The translations under genes and the position numbers were made by a program. Source: Albugo candida (lineage: Eukaryota; Oomycota; Peronosporomycetes; Albuginales; Albuginaceae). Taken from it: 64,000 nt of DNA. Shown here in pieces: positions 34,948 to 45,301 of the stretch. Positions within the stretch are counted from its first letter, which is position 1, and each line of letters begins with the position of its first letter. The notes under the pieces were generated by a model, which saw nothing but the letters and a program-made list of their open reading frames with translations, made no database searches and had not been told where the DNA came from. The DNA is taken from NCBI GenBank assembly GCA_905220665.1, contig CAJNAR010000002.1, positions 434,001 through 498,000 on the forward strand, written 5' to 3'.

Positions 34948-35625
34948 CTTTTGGTATTTCGGACGATCTACTATTTTCCATGTCTTCTTTCATCCAATGA
35001 CTTGAACTCTGATGCTATCGCATCTTCCACTAGACAGCTTCATCGCTTTGCAAAGCTTCCTGATATGTTGTAGGGCTTTCAATGGCTGCGTTTGTTTGCT
35101 CAGACATAAGTCGCAGTCGCTTTGACTCTTGATTGGCTTCATCACGATCGAAGTGATTTTCATCTGCAAATGGAACGATAGGATCGCTGAACCTACTTGC
35201 TGATGGTGTTCGGTGGCGATTCTGGGAACTATGCAAGTGCCGTTATTACGAGAATACTCATCCATCTCGATTCTCCCCCTCGAAACGATATTGGTTTCTG
35301 GACGATGACTCCGAGTAGTAACTTGGCTGGGAGGTACTGGGAAAAGTATCGACCATAATCTTCATCCACCTCCGTGGAGGAGGGGCCGGGAGCGTCGTGA
35401 TCCAAAGCTACTAAGTGTGTCGGATCGTCCAGATACCATAAATTGGTGATTTTGGCAAGGTTTGCCAGCTTGATCAATTTCCATAGACTGAGATTCCTGA
35501 GACTCGATGCGCACACATGGGGTACGATGATCATCATCACATAAGTTCCGTCTTGGAGTCATTTTATAGTTTTGGATAACGACTTGAACATACTTGGTCT
35601 GGTTTACTTCTCTTAGGTGAGTACT

Positions 35626-36215
35626 TCAGGATATCTCCACTCGCTTGTTCGATATATTGAATATCCGATACGCTTTCGAGTCGTCAGCATATCCCAGGAA
35701 TAAGCATGAGTAGGCCTTCGCGTCTAATTTAAATCGCTTCGACTTGTCGATATGTGCAAAGCCAGTCGATCCAAAAACGCGGAGGTGACTAAGATCTGGC
35801 TTTTTTTGAAACAAATTTCCGTTGGTGTGGAGTATGGTCGAAGACTGTTTGGAACGCGATTTGTGATCTATGCTGCGGTATTGACAGCTTCTGCCCACCA
35901 CTTCTTTGCCACATTCTTGTGCTCCAGCATTGCACGAGCTCTTTCCATGACTATGCGGTTCATTCTTTCCGCCAAGCCATTCTGTTGCGGCGAGAACGGG
36001 GCCGTTGACTGATGGACTATCCCGTTTCGCCTACACCCTTCCTCTAACCGCCTGTTTACAAGCTCTGTACCGCAATCCGTATGTATACACTTGATCCTGT
36101 TTCTGGTTTGGCGTTCCATCATGGCTTTGTATTGGGTGAAATAATCGAACACTCGCAATTTTGTCCAGAGAAAGTGAACTTTGACCAATCGTGAGTGATC
36201 ATCGATAAACGTCAA
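35626..36215 (-). pseudogene. pol: Copia-2 integrase
   Basis: 36215-35868: MTFIDDHSRLVKVHFLWTK, IHTDCGTELVNRRLEEG and SPQQNGLAERMNR, giving D and a D-x35-E pair. A frame change follows, then 35901-35626 with HLRVFGSTGFAHIDKSKR and CLFLGYADDSKAYR. It is apparently broken only by the frameshift near 35.89 kb. Confidence 0.85.
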
Positions 36216-36330
36216 TGTTTATCGAGAACCACCTGCTGATGTTGTTTTCATCGGACCCATGAGATAACTTTGAACTATTTGTAACACTTCCGTTGTCTTC
36301 CCCTCATTCTTTTTGTCTTGGGAAACGGTT

Positions 36331-36921
36331 TCAACGATGATTTCCCTTAGCACAACCCGCGCAAACCTTATCTTTGTCATCAGCATCGTGAATCGAACGT
36401 TCTATCACTTGGACTCCGGTGGAATATTCTTGCATTTGTTTAAGTTGAGCCAATAAAGGATTACCCAAACGAGCGTGCCATATTTCTAAGTCTTGACTGT
36501 CTTTGCTGGAAGATACCGCCGAAGCCGTTTCGGTTGGTCTCCATGGGAGTGCATGTAGCTCGTACATCTTCCCACTCCGTTTTATACGTATAATTGTCTC
36601 GGTCTCTGACTTAATCTCGCACCAGTTGTTGTCCAAAGAGACATTAAGTCCACGGGCCACTAACCCGGGGATTGATAGTAGCCGTCGGTCCAATTTTGGA
36701 ACGTACAACACGTCATGAATGGTGACATGTTCACCATTGCTGAGACTAACCGGTATTGAACCAGTACTAACAGCTTCGACTGTAGTTCCATTTGCGATTG
36801 ATATCTTGATTGGACTTTCAAGATCCACCAGTGTTACTAATTCGTACCTGTCATAGCTCATAGGACTGCTCGCACCGCTGTCCATAAGCCAGTCATTCTT
36901 CTTTTGGGAAGTAATTGCCAT
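36331..36921 (-). pseudogene. pol: Copia-2 protease and pre-integrase domain
   Basis: A 196-residue open frame. NDWLMDSGASSPMSYDR is the aspartic protease site. VTIHDVLYVPKLDRRLLSIP, then EIWHARLGNPLLAQLKQM and CAGCAKGNHR form the pre-integrase zinc region (H/C). No stop interrupts this block. Confidence 0.85.
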
Positions 36922-36949
36922 AAACGCATGATCGTTCCGGCTTTAACAT

Positions 36950-37684
36950 CCTTATTCTTTGCTTCGTTGAAAAAAACATTCGACTTGTCTGTGTCCACGC
37001 TTTACACAGTTAAAACGTTTCCCATTAAACGCGTTTCTGTTGATTCGAGCATTGTTGGATCTTGTCTTCGAACACTTTCTTTTGTTGCCTTCAGTGCAAT
37101 CTCCTTTGATTCCTTTTCTTCATGTTGTCCCGCTCTCGGCGAGGAATTTTACGCTCACTCATCAAGTCGATTCCAGGCATGTTTTCGAGGAATCGTGTGA
37201 TGTGTTCATGGTTTTCAAAAAGACTACCCAAAAGCACCACGAGCATTTCCTGCTCATCCATCACGTCTCCTATAGACGACATGCTCATCGCTAGTTCATC
37301 GCACTTCATCATATGCTCCATCAAGCTGCTCCCTCTTTCCATCTCGAAGTCGTGCAGCTGACGTCGCACTTGCACTCAATTGTGTAAACTTTTCCGAACA
37401 AAAAAATCCTTTAATGTATTCCAAAGCTGCCTCGTCGATGTCGTATTTCGGATCATCGACTGGTATTGAATGCTGAGCGTCATCGACAAGATGGAAAAGG
37501 TCTTCAAGTCGTTCACTGTCTAGAGTGCCACCGCTGTATCGTCCTCGCTCTTGACGTTTACTGGTCCGTCAATATGATCCAGTAGTCCCTTCCTGGCCAG
37601 TCTCATGTGTGCATTGAACTCCCAATAAAAGTAGTTGTCGTCCCTGAGCACGTCATTGCTCGAATCTGCTGCAGTTGGTATCAT
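36950..37684 (-). pseudogene. gag: Copia-2 gag (two in-frame stops)
   Basis: From ATG 37684 the frame gives NYFYWEFNAHMRLARKGLLD, a TAG, LWNTLKDFFVRKS, a TGA, then 37375-37091 with LMEHMMKCDELAMSMSSIG and EQEMLVVLLGSL. Near 37.0 kb a zinc knuckle reads RFNCVKRGHRQVEC with its first Cys changed to Arg. The start codon is only seven bases from the LTR end. Confidence 0.8.
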
Positions 37685-37691
37685 AATTTTT

Positions 37692-37832
37692 GATTATCTG
37701 TGACCAACGACACCCAGGGAGCTAATAAATTAGAAGTAGGTCTATTAGGTCCTTAGTTCACCTAACAGTTTGTCTAAGACTTTACAAACTACTGCATCTT
37801 ATCTGCACATCCGTTATGTTGAATATTCAAGA
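37692..37832 (-). repeat. Copia-2 5' LTR (141 bp)
   Basis: Matches the 33396-33541 LTR (shared CATAACGGATGTGCAGATAA-type block with few changes). On the minus strand it ends GATAATCA next to AAAAATTATG. Confidence 0.85.
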
Positions 37833-37837
37833 GTCCG

Positions 37838-38450
37838 CTCCCTTCAAGACAAAGTTGCGATCACGCTCCATTGGGCCATTCACGGTCATAGCTAAGAAGG
37901 GCCTTGCTTACACGCTCAATCTTCCGCGATAATTGCGCACAAATCCCGTGGTTTACGTTGGCTTGCTTCAGCCGTATGGGGATCCTTCCCATGTGAATCT
38001 GGAGACGCAGGCGTCAACGGAGGTGGCCTTTCCACGAATTGCTGCATCCACGGCAGGATATCTAGTTTCCCCTGCAAACGAGGTTGACCCATCTCCAGGG
38101 CTCGTGCCTGGTCCTCAACCAATTATAGACGTGCCACACGCTCGTGAAGGCGTTGCACCTCGTGCGTTAACTCTTCAATGGTCTAACAGAAATCACCACG
38201 GGACGGTCTCGATGTGTCGACCTCCACCTGTTCTGTTCGAGAAGCAAGGGAGGCGTATGTTCCAAGTGGAGAGACTTCTACAGCGACGTCGTCGTTATGG
38301 CCAGAACCAGTATTTGGTGAAATGGCCGGGTTACCCTGAGTAAGAGAATTCGTGGGAATTTGAAACCCCATTGCGGCACGACTGCCTCTATGCCGTGGAT
38401 GTTTTTGAACACTGTGTGCAGATCCAACCTGTAACAAATCACGTTTCGTG
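37838..38450 (+). pseudogene. pol: Gypsy-2 integrase tail with chromodomain
   Basis: Continues the interrupted integrase: SIGPFTVIAKKGLAYTLNL, then VVYVGLLQPYGDPSH. The chromodomain at about 38250-38400 reads MFQVERLLQRRRRYGQNQYL, VKWPGYPE, a stop, then NSWEF. The chromodomain marks a chromovirus-type Ty3 element and in that group can steer integration toward modified histones. Confidence 0.85.
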
Positions 38451-39365
38451 CTAGTGGGTGCGCGGGGGGAGGGTTCATTGTCATACCATGACTGGATCCC
38501 GTGGCTGTAATAGCCGAAGCACTGGTGTGCAATGAAGCGTCAGATATCATTAAATGCGAATGTTGATAAAAGAAACGCAATCGTCCTTCGGCCTTCAACT
38601 TCGCGAAGTCATAGCGTAGTTTTCGTTGCAAGCGTACATCGGCGACATCGCCACTTGCTCGAAGAGCGTTAATACTGTGGAATCGCCGCACGCACTGCAC
38701 CCAGTGCTCAACCGCTTCTTTATTCCGACTCCCCCGGGTGAAGGACGATAGGAACGGTCCTCAATAAGGGTACAGATGCACCACGTGCTTGATCATTTAA
38801 CGTTGACAGGTATTGATCCGTGAGTATGATCTGTGAGGTCAAATATAGCTCATTTGGGCTTGACGTGCCGTCACTTCGCTAGGCGTCGTTGCCTCGAGTT
38901 TGATGATCCACCCTGCCAGTGATTGGCCTGCGACTTGTCTAAGTCTATCATCAATGCTAGGTGGCAAATAATAACCGTCTGGCCTGCAAATATGGCAGGG
39001 TCCTTCATCGTGTGCTAGTACTTTCATCTCCCGAGATGTCACACATCTGTTGCTCATCGAGCGGTTTCGTAATGAGTGCCAATGGCGTGGACATCGCTAT
39101 GTTCGACGAACGGATTTGGTGCAGGACGAGACTTTGGTTCCGGCATGAATATGTTGAGAACTACTTCTTCCTCCTCATGGTCACTGGTATCGCCGCTACC
39201 ATAGTTTACCTCCTCATCGAACTCGCCGTGAGAGGAAAGAGCCTTAGACTCATCGCATGGCGATGTCATCGTTTTTGATGCTTTGTACAACCGTGAGGTT
39301 GAATGTGTACACACCACGTCTTCTTGGAGGAAAATGATTCTATTGAAGTTTTGTGAGAACGTCAA
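38400..39365 (-). pseudogene. Antisense protein-like region in Gypsy-2, between pol and 3' LTR
   Basis: On the strand opposite to pol, coherent protein text runs for nearly 1 kb with few frame changes. 39365-39054 has an acidic stretch (EFDEEVNYGSGDTSDHEEEE) and FMPEPKSRPAPNPFVEHSD. 39057-38839 has EMKVLAHDEGPCHICRPDGY and SIDDRLRQVAGQSLAGWIIK. About 38700-38520 has VQCVRRFHSINALRASGDV and LRYDFAKLKAEGRLRFF. It contains a CxxC (CHIC) and ends before the chromodomain. It is not a retroelement domain I know. It could be an accessory antisense gene of the element or a captured host fragment. Confidence 0.5.
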
Positions 39366-39379
39366 TCTGGAAGGGAGAG

Positions 39380-39777
39380 TGTAATGGGATTACATGTCGG
39401 TTAGTATCCCGTATCCAAGTGTGCTACACATCCGGGACGCGTAAAGATACCGAGTATCTTATAAGTTTGTGAGGCTGACGCGTGTTAGCCACCGGAATTT
39501 AGTACCTAGATTAGGTACGTTTAGAATAGGGTACTCTTTCAGATAAAAATAAATAAAGAACAGTTCCCCTTTAGATGGATTAGAGACACATGCCTTGTTA
39601 AGGCATCTCAGATCTTGTGTACTTTGTGTCGTCGATTCCCTGAATCGTTCGGTCCCTTGCGCAAGGACCGGAAGCTCTTAAGCTTGTTGAGTCGTTGGGT
39701 CGAGTTCTCTCAAGACCTAAATTGCTCGTCGAGAAGATAGCCTTCTTCTTGCCAAGGGCTATAGTAGCTCCGCAACA
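39380..39777 (+). repeat. Gypsy-2 3' LTR (398 bp)
   Basis: Preceded by the purine tract GGAAGGGAGAG. Begins TGTAATGGGATTACATG and ends CTCCGCAACA next to the GATCA target duplication. AATAAATAAAG at about 39549 may serve as a polyadenylation signal. Confidence 0.8.
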
Positions 39778-39786
39778 GATCAGGTT

Positions 39787-39980
39787 TGTGAATACTTGTT
39801 GCTCACTTAGTCAATTGAAAGACTGAATTAATGTAGGTCCTTAGTTCGCTACCCTGTGTTATATCTAGGCCTAGCATTCTAGGTTCATCTAGAGTGTTCC
39901 TAATGACGTCAGTCTGTGACGTCATGGCCTATCTAGCATACAGTCAGCTCAGTCGTATTACCCGACTCGGCGGCATGACA
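39787..39980 (-). repeat. Gypsy-3 3' LTR (194 bp)
   Basis: On the minus strand it starts TGTCATGCCGCC and ends AGTATTCACA. It contains GACGTCACAGACTGACGTCA-like paired TGACGT boxes that are also in the 5' LTR. Confidence 0.85.
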
Positions 39981-40025
39981 TCTTCTCGGACTTGACTTCG
40001 CGTTGGCGGTCTCAAAAGGTCTGTA

Positions 40026-40304
40026 CTATTCGCTGCCAATGCGAAACGTGGCGGATAGCTTTCCTTTCCTGCGCTCCAAAGTACTATCACAATCCGGGAG
40101 GCCGTGACATTTTACTAGCCATTCCACTTGGCGGCTGCGCTGACGACGACGAAGCACTTTTTCCACAATGTGTAGTTCCTTCCCGGTATCTGATTCTAGG
40201 ATGATTGGTGATGCTTTCGGACTCGGTCGTCCAGCGAACTCGAACTCATTCGGCGTATATGGATAGAGTAGCTCGACGTTAAACGATGGGTGCAGTCTCT
40301 TCAT
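40026..40304 (-). pseudogene. pol: Gypsy-3 integrase C terminus and chromodomain
   Basis: RLHPSFNVELLYPY is the usual integrase tail. ELHIVEKVLRRRQRSRQVEW, LVKCHGLPDCDSTLER is a chromodomain with changes at normally aromatic positions. Separated from the core by frameshifts. Confidence 0.75.
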
Positions 40305-40628
40305 ATTTCACGGTAGCTTCAGTTTAGCGACATTTGGGTTGATCATAAAGATTATCTCAAACGGTCCAACCAACTTTGCTGTGAGCTTGGCTTTCTTTAA
40401 CTCAATGTGAGCGTTGACTGTTTTGAGTGGAAGATTCTTGGTATCCAGCAGAGCTAAGTCCCCGACACTAAAGGCGAGGCTTGTTCTTTTCGAGTCATAC
40501 TACTTCTTCTGTCTCTCCTGGGCTTGTTCTAGATTTTCGCGTGCCTTACGCACTAGGTCCTGGCGATCCTTGGCGAACATTGAGGCGAACTCTGAGACGG
40601 ATTGTGGATCCATATCATCATAGTCTTT

Positions 40629-41527
40629 CTACTCGTGAGAAATCAGATTGGATACTTTTCTTCCGGTATCAATATCAAACGGGGTGAGCTTAGTAGACGC
40701 GTTTACTGACGGGCGTGGGCGTATTCTACCCGTACCAAGTAACTTGGCCCAATTTTCTCCACTGTATGATACTAGGAAGCGTAAAGCGTCTTCTAACACC
40801 AAGTTTTGGCGTTCCGTTTGTCCATCCACTTGCGCTCTATGAGAGGTCGTCATGCTTAGCTTGACACCCATCATGGTCATTAAAGATTTGCAAAACTTTG
40901 CCGTGAACTTCGGATCCCTATCGCTGAAGATAAACTTCGGCAGTCCATGATGTCGGACTACGGCATCGAAAAAGAACTTGGCGGTGTCTTTACAATTTGC
41001 AGTCGTACACGTTGGCGCATAGATTGGTCTCTTCGACAACTTGTCTACGACGACGCAAATAGCATCGTACCCTTCCGACACGGGTATTCCAGTACAGTAA
41101 TGAAGTCCATTGACACTACTTCCCAGCATTCTTCCGGAATGGGTATAGGTATCATTAATACTTTCTTTCGCTGGCTGTTTGATTTTCATCGAGCGCACGT
41201 TTCATATTTCTCGACGTACTTGTGCACCTACTCCACTATCTTCGGCCAGTAGTACCATTGATTCAACCTCATGAAACTTCTGCGAACTCCTGGATTTGCT
41301 GCTGTGGCTGCATCATGAAACTCGTATAGAATCTTCGTCTTTAATTCCGGCATGTCTGGAATGCATATTTGCTGCATTGTATCATCTTGCTTCAGATATA
41401 TGAGTCCTTTGTAGATTATGAAGTTGTTTTTCGGCTGCTTTGTTTTCCAGATATGTTTGAAAAAGTTATCTATGCGATAGCCCTGCTGAATCGCTTTATG
41501 CACTTTGTCGTTGATACGGGCGCGCAC
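40629..41527 (-). pseudogene. pol: Gypsy-3 integrase (broken)
   Basis: 41527-41228 covers the N-terminal zinc domain (LNQWYYWPKIVE, then CARC-type text after a TAG). 41198-40629 holds ICVVVDKLSKRPIYAP, FIFSDRDPKFTAKF and AQVDGQTERQN with D-x35-E spacing. The start of the second frame is not native; a frameshift separates them. Confidence 0.8.
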
Positions 41528-41588
41528 AACATGAAACTCGGCGTTGTGGATTTGCTCCTGAGCGACTCCTATCGACGAATCTCCCCCC

Positions 41589-42313
41589 TCAATCGCACAT
41601 CGTCGGGTAAGAGTTGGGAGACATCCAACGGAATGTACTGAATGAACGCAGCGTGAACCATGTGCGTGTCGAAAAGAGTGAAGTGCTGCTTACAGTCCTC
41701 TGCACACTCGGTACGTTGTGCGACATATCGAGAACATGGTCCGTAGTCACGTCTGATTCGTTGGAATGCTCTCCTGACTCGGTCGGACGAGATAATGCGT
41801 CAACCACCACATCGGACCGTCTTTTGACATGGTATAAGACAGAGGCAAACTGGGAAAATAACGTTAACATACGAGACATCTTTGGAGACACTTTGGGATG
41901 GTGGAGCATCCACCTGCACGCGGAATTGTCTGTATAGACTGAAAAGTGTCTTCCGTGGAGATAGGGAAGCCAATATTCGAGCGCAGTCTGATAGCTAACA
42001 GCTGTTTCTCGTGAGCTGGCCATTTTAGTTCACGTGGGCCTTGATGTTTCGAATAAAACGCAATGGCGTGGTCGTGGTCGTTGCCGTTGATACGTTGCGA
42101 AAGAACTCCACTCAAGAGAAACCCAAAACCATCCGTTGTTACGATGAAAGGGTGAGTAAAGTCTGGCAATTTCAGCGTCGGTTACTGCTTAAGTGCGAGC
42201 TTCAATTCGTTAAACGCCTTTTGCTGATCTTCCCTCCAGTTCCAATGAGTATCTTGTTTGATTAACTCTCGAAGAGGACGCGATAGTTGTGCAAAATTGC
42301 AGATGAAACGTCG
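41589..42313 (-). pseudogene. pol: Gypsy-3 RNase H (broken)
   Basis: HPFIVTTDGFGFLLSGVLS, HAIAFYSKHQGPRELKWPAH and, in another frame, FSVYTDNSACRWMLHHPKVS with DVVVDALSRPTE. This is the same order and wording as in Gypsy-1. Confidence 0.8.
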
Positions 42314-43046
42314 TTAATACCCAGCTAGTCCCAGAAAACTTAGCAACTCTTTGCGACAGGACGGTGTTTCGAACGTTGCGATAGAATCTGTTCTCTTAGT
42401 GTCGACGCGTAGACCAGCTTCGGAAACCATATGCCCTAAGAATGCGATTTCTTTGCGACCAAATGCACATTTGGAGAGTCGAGCATAGTGACCGACGTGG
42501 TCCTCCATTGTACGGGAGAAGATGCATATATCGTCCAGATACACAACAACGAAGGTGCCTAGCTTATCGAACAACGTTCGCATAACACGTGACTAAACCC
42601 CAGGCATTCCTGATAACCCCATTGGTGCTGCGCACCATTGATACGTTTCGTTGTGGGTTCTGAAAGCCGTATAGTGTCGACTTGATGGCAAAACTACCAT
42701 TTGATGGTACCCTTGGGCAAGATCGAGAAGCGTAAAATACTTGCATCCAACAATGCGGTCGAATAGTTGTTCGATTAACCGCAAAACGTTTTTGCCACGA
42801 CGGACATTCTATTCAAAAAACGGTACTCAATTACCCAGCGAATGAGAATCTTCGAATTCCCGATTTGGCGCGATTTGGGAACATCCCTATTGTGGGATCT
42901 TTCTTTGGGATTTCAGAATTATTGGATACCCATGGCGAGTTCGATCCTTCTAACCATCCTTTGCGTATATTTTCTTTAACGAATTGCTGCAGTGCGTCTT
43001 GCTCAACCTTCGAAAGACGAAAGGGAGAACGGGGTCGGCACCGCAT
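42314..43046 (-). pseudogene. pol: Gypsy-3 reverse transcriptase (broken)
   Basis: FRLSKVEQDALQQFVKENIR and GWLEGSNSPWVSN, then KYFTLLDLAQGYHQMVVLP, CAAPMGLSGMPGV and the intact catalytic VVVYLDDICIFSRTMEDH. GRKEIAFLGHMVSEAGLRVD follows. Frame breaks near 42.8 and 42.59 kb. Confidence 0.85.
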
Positions 43047-43286
43047 CAGGCTGTATTTTCAATTCGATGTTCACTGATCGCTTTGGAGGCATTTCATTCG
43101 GAATCTGTTCTGGAAATACGTCCTTTTACTCGTCCAGAACTGGTTTCAGCTCCTGCGATATTTCTGATCGGTTTACGTTGGTAACCTACAGTTAATATAT
43201 CTCCTCATATGCTTCGCTGTTCAGCTTTTCTTGGAAGGTAGACCATCCACATCTTCGAACTTCGTGTGAGCTTCCACTTCAATATG

Positions 43287-43928
43287 TTACGATAGCCAAT
43301 CAATCCGTGGGTTGTACTTGGTGAACCATGGTTGACCAGATATTAAGTCATGCGTATCCGGCAGGTTCCATTCCATGAACTGCATCCTTGGTAACTCCAT
43401 ACCGTCGATGCGAATGGTATCTTCCACTCTCTTCGCGGGATGACTCGATGTCCACGTTCCGTCAAAACGACGCGCTTGTACCCTTTGTGCGCTTCGTATT
43501 TTTGAGGCCAGACCAGGTTTGATCAGATTTGTGGACGCACCAGAGTCGATCAAAATCTTGACCGATTTGTTTCCAATGACACCATCACGTACCAGTAGGC
43601 GACCTTGCACTGGCATGTCCGATCCAAAGCTGCTTGATTCTAAGCCAATAGGTTCTACTTCTGTCGTCTTTTGGACCTTCACGGCATTGATCGTGACACG
43701 GTCGTAAACAGTGGATTCTTGTTCATCCTCAAGGCTGTCCACATTGTTGATTTGCTGACGACTTACATTTTGCTGAAAATTCCGTTCGGAACGATTGTTA
43801 CCTCGATCATTACGTGGCTGGCGCTGACGACACTGTGCGGAGCGATGATTTGGACTTCCGCACTGAACACACAAAGTACGGCGGCGACGTTTGTCATGAG
43901 ACGGAATTTGTACGTAGCTGATGTCCAT
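43287..43928 (-). pseudogene. pol: Gypsy-3 Gag zinc knuckle and protease
   Basis: A 213-residue open frame in phase with gag. The CCHC knuckle is CVQCGSPNHRSAQC, the protease site is ILIDSGASTNLIKPGLAS, and it ends LISGQPWFTKYNPRIDWLS. Only the gag nonsense codon upstream separates it from the Gag start. Confidence 0.85.
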
Positions 43929-44642
43929 TGACTCCGGACCATCGCTCGATCGATATCGACGACTGCTTTCGTATGACCTGTACCGCGGTCTATCGTGCGA
44001 AATTCCTTGAGAATGTCTCGGCGGATGAGAACGGTCAAACTCTAACGCAACCGTAATAGCTTCGGAGAGTGTTGTACAGCGGCGGTACTGAACTTCTTCT
44101 CGCGTGCGAACTGTCAGTTCACGGAGAGATTATATGATCTGGTCCAGCTCGCTCATCTCTTGAACTTGAGTGACTACGTGACGAAACTTGCACACATGAT
44201 CAGGAAGATCTTCGCAATCGCGCTCTCTCATATTGTTCATATCCTCACGCAGACGCTCTTGCAGATCAGCAGGGATAATTTCACGTTCGACTTTGCTGAA
44301 GAAGTCGTCCACGTTTGGGACAAACTGTTCTTGCATCACATACCACTGAGCGGCTCCTTGATTCATTGTCCCGCCTAAGACAGCGAGTATTCTTTGAGAA
44401 AGTTCTAGACTCTTCCAGTCCACTCTTCGTGCAAAGAAGTATTGTTCCACTTGCTTCTTGTAGAGTTGAAATGATTCATCCAATCTACCCCCATACTTTG
44501 GAAGTTTCACACCCTCTAGCTTGATTCTCGAAAGCTGTTTTGATTGTTGAAATTGCTCGAGCAATTGCGCTTGTTTTTCCATAGTTGCAACCATAGAGTA
44601 CAGCCATTGTGCCTGCTGATCGGAAGTCATCGGGGTGGACAT
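43929..44642 (-). pseudogene. gag: Gypsy-3 gag with a single nonsense codon
   Basis: From ATG 44642: MSTPMTSDQQAQWLYSMVAT, LEGVKLPKYGGRLDESFQLY and IPADLQERLREDMNN. A TAA at 44130-44132 follows MSELDQII, and the same frame continues (SLRELTVRTREEVQYR) into the zinc-knuckle frame. Confidence 0.85.
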
Positions 44643-45102
44643 TCCTGAACCAATACAGTTATGAACGGATACTTAACTCTATGTGGTTTATCTGGGGTCC
44701 TTTCTGGCTCTTGGGTGCTTCTCTTGGAAACCTTTAGTCCGGGTTTTAAAGAGGTTTTCGACTTAGCGGTCGTTAGTTGGCTTACGGGTACGGTTTTGTT
44801 CTCTGGCGGTCCAGCACAAGGGACTCGGATGTTTTTGACCCTGTTATTGGCGATTTCGCGTGAGATGTTCACGTTCACAGTGCTCTCAAATCTGAACAAG
44901 TCGCTGGCGTGTAAGAGTAAGCGAGCTTTATGCGCGAGTCGGAGCGGTGAGACGTGTCCAGGTATTTATCGAAGTTGCAAAGACTGTGGCTGGTGCGGTA
45001 AGGACGGCGATCACGGAGAAGACAGCGATGCTGGAAACGGCGGTGCTGCAGGGACGGCGGCGGAGACGGCGGGGACGGCGAGGACTAAAACGTTTTACCA
45101 GA
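44643..45102 (-). other. Gypsy-3 leader with GC-rich repeat
   Basis: 460 bp between the 5' LTR and gag. TGGTAAAACGTTTTAGTCC two bases after the LTR (about 45083-45100) is the candidate primer-binding site. On the + strand 44990-45090 is a degenerate run of GACGGCG-like units. A 90-residue minus-strand frame (44899-44627) overlaps the gag start in another phase, and a 148-residue + frame (44661-45107) opposes it. Neither has a recognisable domain. Confidence 0.5.
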
Positions 45103-45296
45103 TGTGAAGACTTGTTGTTCACGTAGTAAATTGAAAGACTGAATTAATACAGGTCCTTTGTTCGCTACCGTGTGCTACCTCTAAGCTTATCATTCTAGGT
45201 CCCTCTGGAATGTTCCTAATGACGTCAGTCTGTGACTTCATTGCCTATCTAGCATACAGTCAGCTCAGTCGTGTTGCCCGAATAAGCGGCATGAAA
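45103..45296 (-). repeat. Gypsy-3 5' LTR (194 bp)
   Basis: On the minus strand it begins TTTCATGCCGC (first bases mutated from TGTCATG) and ends AGTCTTCACA. It pairs with 39787-39980. Confidence 0.85.
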
Positions 45297-45301
45297 AGGT
45301 T

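Larger units (their letters stand above)
33396..37832 (-). mobile_element. Copia-2: Ty1/copia retrotransposon nested in Gypsy-2
   Basis: LTRs at both ends share TTAGGTCCTTAG and TTACAAACTAC blocks. 5-bp target duplications GTTCG (33391-33395) and GTCCG (37833-37837) flank it with one mismatch, as expected for copia elements. On the minus strand it runs 5' LTR, gag, protease, pre-integrase, integrase, RT, RNase H, purine tract (AAGGGGGAG), 3' LTR. Gypsy-2 integrase is cut at the insertion and continues on the other side. Several stops and frameshifts inactivate it. Confidence 0.9.
28728..39777 (+). mobile_element. Gypsy-2: Ty3/gypsy chromovirus, split by Copia-2
   Basis: Identical GATCA target duplications lie at 28723-28727 and 39778-39782. 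The element starts TGTAACGTGGTTACATGTCGG-like and its 3' LTR starts TGTAATGGGATTACATGTCGG-like and ends CGCAACA. Gag, protease, RT, RNase H, integrase and a chromodomain follow on the + strand, interrupted at 33396-37832 by Copia-2. Most of the 5' LTR and leader are deleted, and the coding parts have stops and frameshifts. An antisense protein-like region lies between the chromodomain and the 3' LTR. Confidence 0.85.
39787..45296 (-). mobile_element. Gypsy-3: Ty3/gypsy chromovirus inserted beside Gypsy-2
   Basis: 194-bp LTRs (about 87% identical by eye) and perfect AGGTT target duplications at 39782-39786 and 45297-45301. The left one overlaps the last base of the GATCA duplication of Gypsy-2, so the two elements sit base-to-base. 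Gag, protease, RT, RNase H, integrase and chromodomain are all present on the minus strand with several stops and frameshifts. Gag and pol are related to those of Gypsy-1. Confidence 0.9.
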
